Assembly: GCF_020216525.1 (NCBI RefSeq) | Contig: NZ_JAIWOY010000006.1 | Location: forward strand, 164,675 to 228,674 | Direction of reading: 5' to 3' | Source: Nocardioides nematodiphilus | GTDB taxonomy: Bacteria; Actinomycetota; Actinomycetes; Propionibacteriales; Nocardioidaceae | Length of the DNA stretch: 64,000 bases | Part shown: positions 45,946 to 54,275 of the stretch, in pieces | Layout: each line of letters begins with the position of its first letter | Numbering within the stretch: the first letter of the stretch is position 1 | Notes under the pieces: generated by a model | Database searches by the model: none | What the model saw: only the letters and a program-made list of their open reading frames with translations | What the model was told of the DNA's origin: nothing | Made by a program: the position numbers and the translations under genes

Positions 45946-46608
45946 CTACTGCCACCAGTGCGGGGAGGCGGTGGCGAAGGTCTCGCGGTCGAGAGTGCCG
46001 GCGCCCTCCGGGATGACGGCGAGGAGCGGTACGCCGGTGTGCGCCGGCAGGTCGTCGCGATTGCACGACTCGGCCAGGCCCGGCGCGCTCGGCCAGGCGC
46101 CGAGGACAAGACCGGCGGGCTCGATGCCGCGGGCGCGGAGCGCTGCGACGGTGAGCTCGGTGTGGTTGAGCGTGCCCAGGCCGGCGGCGCAGACGAGGAC
46201 GACCTCGGCCCCGGTCTCAGCGGCGATGTCGAGCAACGTGCCGCCCTCGGTGTCGAGGCGGACGAGCAGACCACCGGCGCCCTCGACGATGACCCGGTCG
46301 TGGGTCGCGGCCAGCCGGGCGATCCGCTCCGCATAGTCACGCACCGGCGGGATCGCGACCCCAGCCCGCCGGGCGGCCGTGTCCGGTGCGAGCGGCTCGG
46401 GCAGCGTGGTCCACTCCTGCACCTCGGCGCCCGTCAGGCGGGCGGTCTCGCGCGCATCGGAGTCCCCGTCCATGGTCCCCGTCTGACACGGCTTCACCAC
46501 GACGATCCGCTCGCCGGCGGCGAGCGCTCGGGCGGCCAGGGCGGCGGTGGCGATCGTCTTGCCGACGCCCGTGTTCGTGCCGGTGACGACGGTGATGGCA
46601 CCGGTCAT
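45946..46608 (-). CDS. bioD: Dethiobiotin synthetase
   Basis: A 220-residue ATP-dependent carboxylase that closes the ureido ring of 7,8-diaminononanoate. The P-loop VVTGTNTGVGKTIATAAL, KPCQTG and VEGAGGLLVRLD are intact. ATG 46608 overlaps the bioF stop as ATGA. It is the last gene of the bioBAFD operon and ends 3 bases from the convergent bioQ stop. Confidence 0.95.
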   Translation of the reverse strand: MTGAITVVTGTNTGVGKTIATAALAARALAAGERIVVVKPCQTGTMDGDSDARETARLTGAEVQEWTTLPEPLAPDTAARRAGVAIPPVRDYAERIARLAATHDRVIVEGAGGLLVRLDTEGGTLLDIAAETGAEVVLVCAAGLGTLNHTELTVAALRARGIEPAGLVLGAWPSAPGLAESCNRDDLPAHTGVPLLAVIPEGAGTLDRETFATASPHWWQ

Positions 46609-47744
46609 CGCGCGGCGCCCTTGGTGATCTCGAGCAGGACCTGGGTGGCGCGCGCCCAGTCGTCGTCGCCGACGCCCGCGCTGCAGGTGACCCGTAGCCG
46701 CGACATGCCGTCGGGCACCGACGGCGGGCGGAAGCACCCGACCCGTACGCCCTGCTCGGCGCAGGCGGCCGCGGCCTCGACCGCGGCCTGCGGCGACGGC
46801 ATCGGCACCGAGAGCACGGCGCCGTCGGGGGCGGGTACGCCGAGCAGGCCTGCGAGCTCGTCGACGCGGCGGCGGATCAGCGCAGGCAGCTCGGGATGGG
46901 CCTCGATGAGCTGGGTCGCGGCGAGCGCCGCGGCGGCGGCGGCAGGTGCGAGGCCGGTGTCGAAGATGAAGGGTCGGGCACGGTTGACCAGGTGCTCGAT
47001 GAGCGCGGGGGAGCCGAGCACGGCGCCTCCTTGGCTGCCCAGTGCCTTGGACAGGGTCGCCGCGACGACGACGTGCTCCTGGCCGGCGAGCCCGAGCCGG
47101 GCCACCAGGCCGGGGCCGTGCACCCCGAGGCCGTGCGCCTCGTCGACGACCAGCAGAGCGCCGTACTCCTCGCACGCCGCCGCGAGCTCCCGGAGAGGTG
47201 CGGCGTCACCGAGGACGGAGTAGATCGACTCGGCCAGCACGAGGGTGCGCGGCGCCGATGGCTGGGATGTGAGCGCGGCGAGCCTCGACGTCACGGCCTC
47301 CACGTCGTTGTGCGGCACCACCTCGATCACCGCCCGCGAGAGCCGCGTGGCGTCGATCAACGAGGCGTGCACGTGGGCGTCCGAGATGACTCGGGTGTCG
47401 CGGTCCGCAAGTGCCGTGACCACGCCGAGGTTGGCGTGATAGCCGGTGGAGAAGACCAGCGCGGCGGGCTGCCGCATCAGCCGGGCGAGGGCGAGCTCGA
47501 GCTCGGCGTGCAGCGCCAGCGTGCCGGTGACCAGGCGGGACGCGCCCGCACCGCCACCCCACTCCTCGGCCGCGGCCGCGGCTGCGCCACGTACCGCCGG
47601 GTGCCGCGCGAAGCCGAGGTAGTCGTTGCCGGCCAGGTCGATCACGGTGTCCTGGCTGGCGCGCGGGCGCAGCGTCCGGGTCAGGCCGGCGGCCTCACGC
47701 GCGGCCGCCTGGGCGGTCAGCCACTCACTCCATGACGAGGTCAT
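46605..47744 (-). CDS. bioF: 8-amino-7-oxononanoate synthase
   Basis: A PLP enzyme of 379 residues that condenses pimeloyl thioester with alanine. DLAGNDYLGFARHP, GGGAGASRLVTGTLALH, VVDEAHGLGVHGP and the PLP-Lys in ATLSKALGSQGGAVLG are intact. ATG 47744 overlaps the bioA stop. The pimeloyl-supply genes (bioC/H, bioI or bioW) are not in this window, so the pimelate moiety must come from elsewhere. Confidence 0.95.
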   Translation of the reverse strand: MTSSWSEWLTAQAAAREAAGLTRTLRPRASQDTVIDLAGNDYLGFARHPAVRGAAAAAAEEWGGGAGASRLVTGTLALHAELELALARLMRQPAALVFSTGYHANLGVVTALADRDTRVISDAHVHASLIDATRLSRAVIEVVPHNDVEAVTSRLAALTSQPSAPRTLVLAESIYSVLGDAAPLRELAAACEEYGALLVVDEAHGLGVHGPGLVARLGLAGQEHVVVAATLSKALGSQGGAVLGSPALIEHLVNRARPFIFDTGLAPAAAAAALAATQLIEAHPELPALIRRRVDELAGLLGVPAPDGAVLSVPMPSPQAAVEAAAACAEQGVRVGCFRPPSVPDGMSRLRVTCSAGVGDDDWARATQVLLEITKGAAR

Positions 47745-49027
47745 CCGACCGCCACCGCCTTCGCTATGGCGCCGGTGATGGTCTCGATGTCCTCGCGCGC
47801 GCACAGGTACGGCGGCATCGAGTAGATGAGGTCGCGGAAGGGCCGCAGCCACACGCCCGCCTCGAGTGCGGCCTCGGTCGCTCGGGTCACGTCGACAGGG
47901 TGGTCGAGCTGCACCACGCCGACGGCGCCGAGGACCCGTACGCCCGCCACGCCGGCGGCGCCGCGCAACGGCTCCAGCCCCGACGACAGCCCCGCGCCGA
48001 TCCGCTCGACGTCGCTCTCCCAGTCGCGCCTCTCGACCAGGTCGATGCTCGCCGATGCGACCGCGCACGCGAGCGGGTTGCCCATGAAGGTCGGCCCGTG
48101 CATCAGCACCCCGGCCTCGGAGGCGGCGATGCCGCGTGCGATCCGGTCCGTGGTGAGCACGGCGGCCAGCGTCAGGTAGCCGCCGGTCAGTGCCTTGCCG
48201 ACGCAGAGGATGTCGGGAGTGACCAGCTCGGAGACGAAGAGATGTCCGGTGCGCCCGAACCCGGTCGCGATCTCGTCGAAGATCAGCACCAGGCCCAGGT
48301 CGTCGGCGACCTCGCGCAGCACGGCGAGACACCGCGGGTCGTACGGCCACATGCCACCCGCGCCCTGGAGCAGCGGCTCGACGATGATGCCGGCGAGCTC
48401 GGTGCGGTTGCGGTCGGCCAGGTCGCGGACCCGATCCCCCCAGGAGGCGAGCCCGGCGTCGTCACCGGGTGCCGGCGGCCGCGGCGCGAAGACGTGGTGG
48501 GGGAGCAGGCCGGCCCACATCGCGTGCATCCCGCCCTCGGGGTCGGTGACCGACATCGGCTGGAACGTGTCCCCGTGGTAGCCGCCGTGCAGCGCCAGGA
48601 AGCGGCGGGCGTCGTCACGCCCCGCCCCCAGCTGGAACTGCAGAGCCATCTTCATCGCCACCTCGACCGACACCGAGCCGGAGTCGGCAAGGAAGACCTT
48701 CTCCAGGCCCTCGGGCGTGATCTCGACCAGCCGCTGCGCGAGCTCGATCGCCGGGGCGTGGGTGAGGCCGCCGAACATCACGTGCGACATCTGCTTGGTC
48801 TGGCGCGCGATCGCGGCGTCCAGGTCCGGCACGCGGTAGCCGTGGATCGCCGCCCACCACGACGACATCGCGTCGATGACCTCGCCGTACCCCTCGACAT
48901 CGAGGCATGCGCCGGCGGCGCTCCGGACGAGACGCACCGGCGTGGGCGCGGTCATCGAGGTGTACGGGTGCCAGAGGTGCTCGCGGTCGTACGCGAGCAG
49001 CTCGGCAGCGGGGTCCGGTGCGGTCAT
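47741..49027 (-). CDS. bioA: Adenosylmethionine--8-amino-7-oxononanoate transaminase
   Basis: A PLP aminotransferase of 428 residues that uses SAM as amino donor. HLWHPYTSM near the N-terminus is the BioA hallmark, with SGSVSVEVAMKMALQF, LIFDEIATGFGRTG and the PLP-Lys in LCVGKALTGGYLTLA. ATG 49027 was chosen because it directly precedes TAPDPAAELLAYDREHLWHPYTS. It follows bioB by 4 bases and overlaps bioF. Confidence 0.96.
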   Translation of the reverse strand: MTAPDPAAELLAYDREHLWHPYTSMTAPTPVRLVRSAAGACLDVEGYGEVIDAMSSWWAAIHGYRVPDLDAAIARQTKQMSHVMFGGLTHAPAIELAQRLVEITPEGLEKVFLADSGSVSVEVAMKMALQFQLGAGRDDARRFLALHGGYHGDTFQPMSVTDPEGGMHAMWAGLLPHHVFAPRPPAPGDDAGLASWGDRVRDLADRNRTELAGIIVEPLLQGAGGMWPYDPRCLAVLREVADDLGLVLIFDEIATGFGRTGHLFVSELVTPDILCVGKALTGGYLTLAAVLTTDRIARGIAASEAGVLMHGPTFMGNPLACAVASASIDLVERRDWESDVERIGAGLSSGLEPLRGAAGVAGVRVLGAVGVVQLDHPVDVTRATEAALEAGVWLRPFRDLIYSMPPYLCAREDIETITGAIAKAVAVG

Positions 49028-49031
49028 CGGC

Positions 49032-50210
49032 TCACGCGTTGGCGGGGACGGCGGTGCCGGCGCCCCGCTTGCGCGGCACCGGCTTCGCCTCCGCGATGGA
49101 ACAGCCGCCGCAGCCGTCGCCACACCCGGTGCCGGCCGACGAGCCGCACGGGGTGGTCGCGGCTCCGTGCGCGTGGGCGTGCTGCGTCGAGGCGGCGGCC
49201 GCCGATGCGATCAGCTCGTCGAAGGCATCGTCGTCCATGCCAAGGATCGAGAAGCCGTTGTCGCGCAGCATCTCCAGGTCGGCGCGGGCGTCCTGGCCCT
49301 CGGAGGTGAGGTAGTCGCCCAGGAAGATCGAGTTGGCGACGTGCAGTGCGGTGGCCTGCATCGAGCGCAGGTGCATCTCCCGCCCGCCGGCGATGCGGAT
49401 CTCCTTGTCGGGTGCGACGAAGCGCGCCATCGCCAGGATCTTCACGCAGCGCGTGGGGGAGAGCTCCCAGGTGTTCTCGTACGGGGTGCCGTCGAAGGGC
49501 ATCAGGAAGTTGACCGGGATCGACTCGGACCCGAGCGCCTTGAGCGCGAAGAGGGCCTCGACCAGCTGCTCGTCGGTCTCGCCGAGTCCCGCGATGAGAC
49601 CGGAGCAAGGGGAGAGCCCGGCCGACTTGGCCTTGCCGATCGTGTCGACGCGGTCCTCGTACGTGTGGGTCTGGACGATGTTGTCGTGGTTGGACTCGGC
49701 GGTGTTGATGTTGTGGTTGTACGCGTCCACGCCGGCCGCCTTGAGCCGCTCGGCCTGGCCGTCCTTCAGCAGCCCGAGGCAGGCGCAGATCTCCGCGCCC
49801 TCGTACTCGTCCTTGATCGCCTCGGTCATCTCGACGACCTTGTCGATGTCGCGATCGGACGGCCCGCGGCCCGAGGAGACCATGCAGACGCGGGTGGCGC
49901 CGCCCTTGAGGCCGACTCCGGCCTGCTTGAGCGTCTCGTCCTTGGAGAGGTAGGAGTACTTGAGGATCGGCGCCTCGGAGCCGCGCGCCTGGCTGCAGTA
50001 GTTGCAGTTCTCCGGGCACAGGCCGGACTTAAGGTTGACGAGGTAGTTCACCTTGACGGTGTTGCCGAAGTGCTGGCGCCGAAGCCGCCCGGCCGCGGCG
50101 ACCAGGCCCATCAGCTCGAAGTCCTCGGCCTGGAGGACTTCGAGGGCGTCGGCCTCGGTCGCGCTTCCGCCGGCGAGGATGCGCTCGGCGAGGGCGTTGA
50201 AGTCGGTCAT
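49032..50210 (-). CDS. bioB: Biotin synthase with a Cys/His-rich C-terminal extension
   Basis: A radical SAM enzyme of 392 residues that inserts sulfur into dethiobiotin. The [4Fe-4S] motif [10 protein letters not shown] (CxxxCxxC, about residue 70) and the second-cluster Cys region ([18 protein letters not shown]) plus the Arg in EIRIAGGRE are intact. Beyond the usual end, about 55 residues carry AHAHG and then [16 protein letters not shown], in which C-GDG-C-GG-C repeats the CxxxCxxC spacing. AGGAG lies 6 bases before ATG 50210. First gene of bioBAFD with two BioQ boxes upstream. Confidence 0.95.
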   Translation of the reverse strand: MTDFNALAERILAGGSATEADALEVLQAEDFELMGLVAAAGRLRRQHFGNTVKVNYLVNLKSGLCPENCNYCSQARGSEAPILKYSYLSKDETLKQAGVGLKGGATRVCMVSSGRGPSDRDIDKVVEMTEAIKDEYEGAEICACLGLLKDGQAERLKAAGVDAYNHNINTAESNHDNIVQTHTYEDRVDTIGKAKSAGLSPCSGLIAGLGETDEQLVEALFALKALGSESIPVNFLMPFDGTPYENTWELSPTRCVKILAMARFVAPDKEIRIAGGREMHLRSMQATALHVANSIFLGDYLTSEGQDARADLEMLRDNGFSILGMDDDAFDELIASAAAASTQHAHAHGAATTPCGSSAGTGCGDGCGGCSIAEAKPVPRKRGAGTAVPANA

Positions 50211-50222
50211 GTCGGCTCCTAC

Positions 50223-50236
50223 CTGAACGGTGTTCA
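50223..50236. promoter_or_regulatory. BioQ operator 1 upstream of bioB
   Basis: CTGAACGGTGTTCA, 13 bases before the bioB start codon. Same palindrome as at 45309-45323. Confidence 0.75.
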
Positions 50237-50241
50237 TGTTG

Positions 50242-50256
50242 CTGAACGGTGTTCAG
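50242..50256. promoter_or_regulatory. BioQ operator 2 upstream of bioB
   Basis: CTGAACGGTGTTCAG, 19 bases from the first copy centre to centre, about two helical turns apart. It is followed by GGTTAGG as at the bioY-bioQ site. Confidence 0.78.
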
Positions 50257-50324
50257 GTTAGGCCGCTTTGCCGTGTGTGTCGACTACGACCTCGGACGTT
50301 CCGACGAGGGCGCGCCCGCGCCTG

Positions 50325-50330
50325 TAGCCT
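50325..50330 (+). promoter_or_regulatory. -10 element (TAGCCT) of the LURP-like gene
   Basis: TAGCCT ends 7 bases before GTG 50338. Confidence 0.5.
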
Positions 50331-50337
50331 GCCGCGA

Positions 50338-50940
50338 GTGAAACCACGCCTCTTCGTCGAGCAGAAGCTGACCGCCGTCGTCAACAAGTACCGCGTCTAT
50401 GGCGCCGTGGACGGTGAGCGGGCCCAGATGGTCGCCTTCGCGCAGCAGAAGCGCTTCAAGTTCAAGGAGAAGCTGAGCTTCTACCCCGACGAGTCGAAGG
50501 CGGCGCTCGCCTTCACGATGCGCGCCGAGAAGGTTCTCGACGTACACGGGCGCTACTTCGTGGAGGACGCGCAGGGCACTCCGCTCGGCGCCCTGCGCAA
50601 GTCGTTCCGCAAATCGCTGCTGGCCAGCAGCTGGGAGATCCTCGACGCCGAGGGCGCCGTGGTCCTCGGCGTCACGGAGAGCAACCGGACGCTGGCCGCG
50701 CTGCGCCGCTACGCCGGCTTCATCCCGTTCGTCGGCGATCTCTTCGAGCTGTTCCTGGTGTTCTTCCGCTACCACTTCGACTTCATCGATGCCTCCGGCG
50801 CCAAGGTCGGGAAGTACGTGAAGACGACGCTCTTCCGCGACCACTACACGCTCCTGCTGACCGACGAGGCGGCGGAGGCCGTCGACGTACGGGTGCTCAC
50901 GGCGATGTGTGTCGGGCTGGATGCCCTCCAGTCACGCTGA
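50338..50940 (+). CDS. LURP-one-related/tubby-like fold protein
   Basis: A 200-residue protein whose repeated beta pattern (KYRVYGAVDGERAQMVAFAQQKRFKFKEKLSFY, then ALRKSFRKSLLASSWEILD) resembles the LURP-one/tubby-C fold found in actinobacteria. One hydrophobic stretch (FIPFVGDLFELFLVFFRYHFDF) may be a buried helix or membrane hairpin. The function is unknown; related proteins bind phosphoinositides or act as scramblases in eukaryotes, which does not transfer safely. GTG 50338 chosen from the -10 spacing. Confidence 0.7.
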   Translation: MKPRLFVEQKLTAVVNKYRVYGAVDGERAQMVAFAQQKRFKFKEKLSFYPDESKAALAFTMRAEKVLDVHGRYFVEDAQGTPLGALRKSFRKSLLASSWEILDAEGAVVLGVTESNRTLAALRRYAGFIPFVGDLFELFLVFFRYHFDFIDASGAKVGKYVKTTLFRDHYTLLLTDEAAEAVDVRVLTAMCVGLDALQSR

Positions 50941-50952
50941 CAGGTCGGGGCG

Positions 50953-51438
50953 TCAGCCCCGGCCGAGCGTGGCGAGGGCGTCGCCGTCGACGCGGTTGAC
51001 GGTCCACTCGTCCATCGCGATCGCGCCGAGCGATCGGTAGAACCCGATCGCCGGGTCGTTCCAGTCGAGGACCGACCACTCCAGGCGGGCGTAGCCGTGG
51101 GTGAGGCACTCCTCGGCCAAGGCCTGCAGCAGGGCGCGGCCGAGCCCGGAGCCGCGCTCGCCCGGTGAGACGTAGAGGTCCTCGAGGTAGATCCCGTGCT
51201 CGCCGCGCCAGGTGGAGAAGCTGAGGAACCACAGCGCGATCCCGACGACGCGTCCCTCGTCGTCGAGGGCGACGTGGCCGAAGAGCTTCGGACTCTCGCC
51301 GAACAGCGCGCGGGTGAGCTGCTCCTGGGTGAGGAGGCATGACTCCGGCTCCTTCTCGTACTCCGCGAGCTCGTGGACGAGGGCGACGGCGGCGGGGACG
51401 TCGGCGGGCTGGATGCGGCGGATGCGCGAGTCGGGCAT
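50953..51438 (-). CDS. GNAT family N-acetyltransferase (diamine acetyltransferase-like)
   Basis: A 161-residue GNAT enzyme. The CoA-binding loop LEDLYVSPGERGSGLGRALLQALAEE and the C-terminal DWNDPAIGFYRSLGA are typical, and FSTWRGEHGIYLEDLYV resembles spermidine/spermine acetyltransferases. The substrate is not certain. ATG 51438 is the start. It lies 22 bases upstream of the convergent-side LURP gene end and on the same strand as the next gene. Confidence 0.88.
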   Translation of the reverse strand: MPDSRIRRIQPADVPAAVALVHELAEYEKEPESCLLTQEQLTRALFGESPKLFGHVALDDEGRVVGIALWFLSFSTWRGEHGIYLEDLYVSPGERGSGLGRALLQALAEECLTHGYARLEWSVLDWNDPAIGFYRSLGAIAMDEWTVNRVDGDALATLGRG

Positions 51439-51460
51439 GGGGGTGATTCTGCCGAATCGG

Positions 51461-52258
51461 CTACGGAGCGGTGGCGAGGAGGCGCTCGCACTCCTCGATG
51501 AGCCGCTCCCGGACGGGTGCGCCGCGCTCGGCGAAGGCGCGCTGTTGGCGCGCGTACTCCTGCTTGCCCTCGGGCGTCTCGATCCGGACCGGCGTCCACT
51601 CCTCGCCGGTGGGGTCGAGACGCACGCCGGTCATGTCGTACGGCGCGGCGCGCATGTCGAGGATGCGGATGTCCCAGGCGAGCTCGAAGGCGTCGGCGAT
51701 CAGGTCGCTGGGGATGAGTCCGGCCAGGCGGGTGGCGACCTTGCCGTAGAGGTCCATCCCGCCGTGCAGGCAGGCGGGCTGCTCGAACTCCGCGCGGTCC
51801 CCGGAGCCGGGGCGGAGCGTGTTCAGCTCCCGGGCGTCGGCGGTGAAGAAGCGGTACGCGTCGAAGTGCGAGCAGGCGATCCGGTGCGTCTCGACGACCT
51901 CGTCGGTCGCGGTGCCGCCGAGGCGCAGGGGCTGCGGGTGCCGGTTCTCGTCCGAGCGATAGACCATCGCCCACTCGTGCAGCCCGAAGCAGCCGAAGTT
52001 CCCGGTCCGTCCGGCGGTGGCGCGCAGCAGCCGCAGGAGCGTCGAGACCAGGACCCGCTTGCTCTCGGGCAGGATCTCGGCGCCGGGCGACCAGGCGAGC
52101 AGCTGCGCGGGCCGGAAGTTGTAGTACACGAAGAGGAAGTCGTGCACCGGGTGCTTGATCCCGGCCTCGCGACGCGCCAGATGCGGCGCCACGTACGGGC
52201 TCAGTCGGGCCCGGTGTGTCTCGGCACGCTCCTCGTGCGTCATCACCGCCTGCTCCAC
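51461..52258 (-). CDS. Conserved actinobacterial protein often annotated as 3-methyladenine DNA glycosylase
   Basis: A 265-residue protein. The N-terminal HPVHDFLFVYYNFRPAQLLAWSPG and GNFGCFGLHEWAMVYRS are recognisable as a conserved actinobacterial family that is usually labelled 3-methyladenine DNA glycosylase, but I see no helix-hairpin-helix motif that would prove it, so the label is weak. GTG 52258 was chosen because TACGCT lies 6 bases upstream on the minus strand. Confidence 0.65.
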   Translation of the reverse strand: MEQAVMTHEERAETHRARLSPYVAPHLARREAGIKHPVHDFLFVYYNFRPAQLLAWSPGAEILPESKRVLVSTLLRLLRATAGRTGNFGCFGLHEWAMVYRSDENRHPQPLRLGGTATDEVVETHRIACSHFDAYRFFTADARELNTLRPGSGDRAEFEQPACLHGGMDLYGKVATRLAGLIPSDLIADAFELAWDIRILDMRAAPYDMTGVRLDPTGEEWTPVRIETPEGKQEYARQQRAFAERGAPVRERLIEECERLLATAP

Positions 52259-52315
52259 CGCGCCAGCGTAGATCGCTCGGCGGTCGTGGCAGGCATCCGC
52301 CAAGCGGACCACCGT

Positions 52316-52346
52316 CTTAAGTGCATTAAGTAGTGTGGTTTACTAC
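52316..52346. promoter_or_regulatory. AT-rich double inverted repeat upstream of the importer operon
   Basis: CTTAAgtgcaTTAAG (52316-52330) abuts GTAGTgtggtttACTAC (52330-52346). The region is strikingly AT-rich and lies about 55 bases before ATG 52399. Likely a regulatory region of the importer; the regulator is unknown. Confidence 0.5.
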
Positions 52347-52398
52347 GATTTGAAGGAAGGCGCCTGCCTCCACGACCCATTGCACGAGGAGTCCACCC

Positions 52399-53475
52399 AT
52401 GTCGATCAAGTCCCTGCTGCTGCCTGCCGTGGCTCTCACCGTGGCCGCGGCGCTCGCCGGCTGCGGCACCTCCGCAACGACGGTGGCCAACGGAGCCGCG
52501 GGCTCGGGCGGCTCGGGCGGCAAGGCCTCGAGCATCGGGGTCGGGTACTTCCAGAGCGCCACACTCGGTCCTGAGGTCCTCGTCGCCGGCAATGACAGCC
52601 TGGCCCGGGAGATCGACGGCGCCTTCAAGCTGACGCCGATCGACTCGGGCGTCGCAGGCCTGGCCGAGCTGCGCGGTGGCGCCTTCCCGTTCGTCTCCGG
52701 GGTGGGCAACCCGCCGGTCGTCGGCTCGATCGCCCAGGGCACCGAGCTCAAGGTGATCTACGCCGAGTACTTCGACGCCGCTCAGCTCATCGTCGGGCCG
52801 GACATCACGAGCAACGACGAGCTCGCCGGCAAGACCATCGGTGACCTGCAGGGCTCCTCGGAGGACTTCGAGATCCGGGGCTGGCTCTCGAAGCAGGGCC
52901 TGACGGACAAGGTCAAGGTGGTCGGCTTCCCCAGCGAGGCCGCCGTCGCCGCGGCCTTCAAGGCCCACCGGATCGACGCGGGGTACGTCGAGATCGCCCA
53001 GGCGCTCGACCTCAAGAAGAACGCCCAGGGGCGCTCGGTCGTGACCGCAGAGGAGATCGCCAAGCTCGGCTTCCCCTCGCTCAACGTCCTGGCGGTGACC
53101 GACGAGTACGCCGCCGACCATCCCGACGTCGTCCAGCAGGTCGTCTGCCAGACGATGCGTGCCGAGACCCTCGCCGCAGGGTCTGACGCCGACACGTACA
53201 TCAAGGCCGCCGCTGGGACCGTCGGCGCGACTCCGGAGGACGCGGCTGCTGCCACCAAGGTCATCCCGTGGGTCTCGGGCAAGGACGAGCTGTCCTGGTT
53301 CGACGGGCCCTCCGGTGACGTCAAGGACGGACAGATCGCCAAGGCCTACGCCTTGACCGCCCAGTTCCTCAAGGACCAGGGACGGGTCACCACGCTCCCG
53401 ACCGCGGACCAGATCGCCTCCGCGCTCGACGACACCTACGTCAAGCAGGCCATCAAGGACGGATGCGACAAGTGA
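52399..53475 (+). CDS. ABC transporter substrate-binding lipoprotein (TauA/SsuA/NrtA-like)
   Basis: A 358-residue receptor. The lipoprotein signal LLLPAVALTVAAALAGC places the anchor Cys at residue 22. The mature protein (IGVGYFQSATLGPEVLVAG, then AELRGGAFPFVSGVGNPPVVGSIAQG) has the NMT1/THI5-like fold of taurine, sulfonate or nitrate receptors. AGGAG lies 8 bases before ATG 52399. It is followed by its ATPase and permease with overlaps. Nearby molybdoenzyme genes make an oxidised N or S substrate plausible, but that is inference. Confidence 0.85.
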   Translation: MSIKSLLLPAVALTVAAALAGCGTSATTVANGAAGSGGSGGKASSIGVGYFQSATLGPEVLVAGNDSLAREIDGAFKLTPIDSGVAGLAELRGGAFPFVSGVGNPPVVGSIAQGTELKVIYAEYFDAAQLIVGPDITSNDELAGKTIGDLQGSSEDFEIRGWLSKQGLTDKVKVVGFPSEAAVAAAFKAHRIDAGYVEIAQALDLKKNAQGRSVVTAEEIAKLGFPSLNVLAVTDEYAADHPDVVQQVVCQTMRAETLAAGSDADTYIKAAAGTVGATPEDAAAATKVIPWVSGKDELSWFDGPSGDVKDGQIAKAYALTAQFLKDQGRVTTLPTADQIASALDDTYVKQAIKDGCDK

Positions 53476-54275
53476 CCGCCACGGCAGCACCCGACACCGG
53501 CACCACGGCCGCCGTTCGCATCGTCGGGGTGGAGAAGGCCTTCGCCGGCCGCCGCCGTGGCGCCGCCGCGCGGCGCGCTCTGGACGGGTTCGACCTCGAG
53601 GTGAGGGAGGGCGAGTTCCTCTGCCTGCTCGGTCCCTCCGGTTGCGGCAAGTCGACGCTCCTCAACCTCCTCGCGGGCTTCGAGACGCCCGATCGGGGCG
53701 AGGTCGTCGTCGCCGGCGACCGGGTGAGCGGTCCGGGACCCGACCGCGGTGTCCTGTTCCAGACGCCGATGCTCTTCCCGTGGCTGACGGTCCTCGACAA
53801 CGTGCTGTACGGCCCCCGAGCCCGTCACGAGCTCACCACCGAGATCCGGGAGCGAGCGGTCGAGCTGCTCGAGACCGTCGGCCTCGGCAGCGCGATGCAT
53901 GCCTACCCGCACGAGCTCTCCGGTGGCATGCGGCACCGCGCGGCGTTCGCCCGGGTGCTGATCAACAAGCCCAGGCTGCTGCTGATGGATGAGCCCTTCG
54001 GCGCGCTCGATGCCATCACCAGGCTCGCCATGCAGCGCTTCCTGCTCGAGCTGTGGGAGCGCGACCGGACCACGATCGTCTTCGTCACCCACGATGTGGA
54101 GGAGGCGGTCCTGCTCGGCGACCGGATCTGCGTGATGTCCGGCTCCCCGGGCCAGACCAGGGCCGTCTTCCCGGTCGATCTGCCGCGCCCGCGCGACGTC
54201 GCGCTCACCGACACCCTGGCGTTCGCCCATCTCAAGCGCCAGGTGCGCGAAGCACTGGAAGAAGGTCACCGGTGA
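53463..54275 (+). CDS. ABC transporter ATP-binding protein (SsuB/TauB-like)
   Basis: The 270-residue ATPase of the importer. Walker A LLGPSGCGKSTLLNLL, signature HELSGGMRHRAAFARVL, Walker B PRLLLMDEPFGALD and the H-loop VTHDVEEAVLL are intact. The start may be ATG 53463, with AAGGA close upstream, or GTG 53472, which overlaps the receptor stop as GTGA. Both imply translational coupling to the receptor gene. Confidence 0.92.
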   Translation: MRQVTATAAPDTGTTAAVRIVGVEKAFAGRRRGAAARRALDGFDLEVREGEFLCLLGPSGCGKSTLLNLLAGFETPDRGEVVVAGDRVSGPGPDRGVLFQTPMLFPWLTVLDNVLYGPRARHELTTEIRERAVELLETVGLGSAMHAYPHELSGGMRHRAAFARVLINKPRLLLMDEPFGALDAITRLAMQRFLLELWERDRTTIVFVTHDVEEAVLLGDRICVMSGSPGQTRAVFPVDLPRPRDVALTDTLAFAHLKRQVREALEEGHR

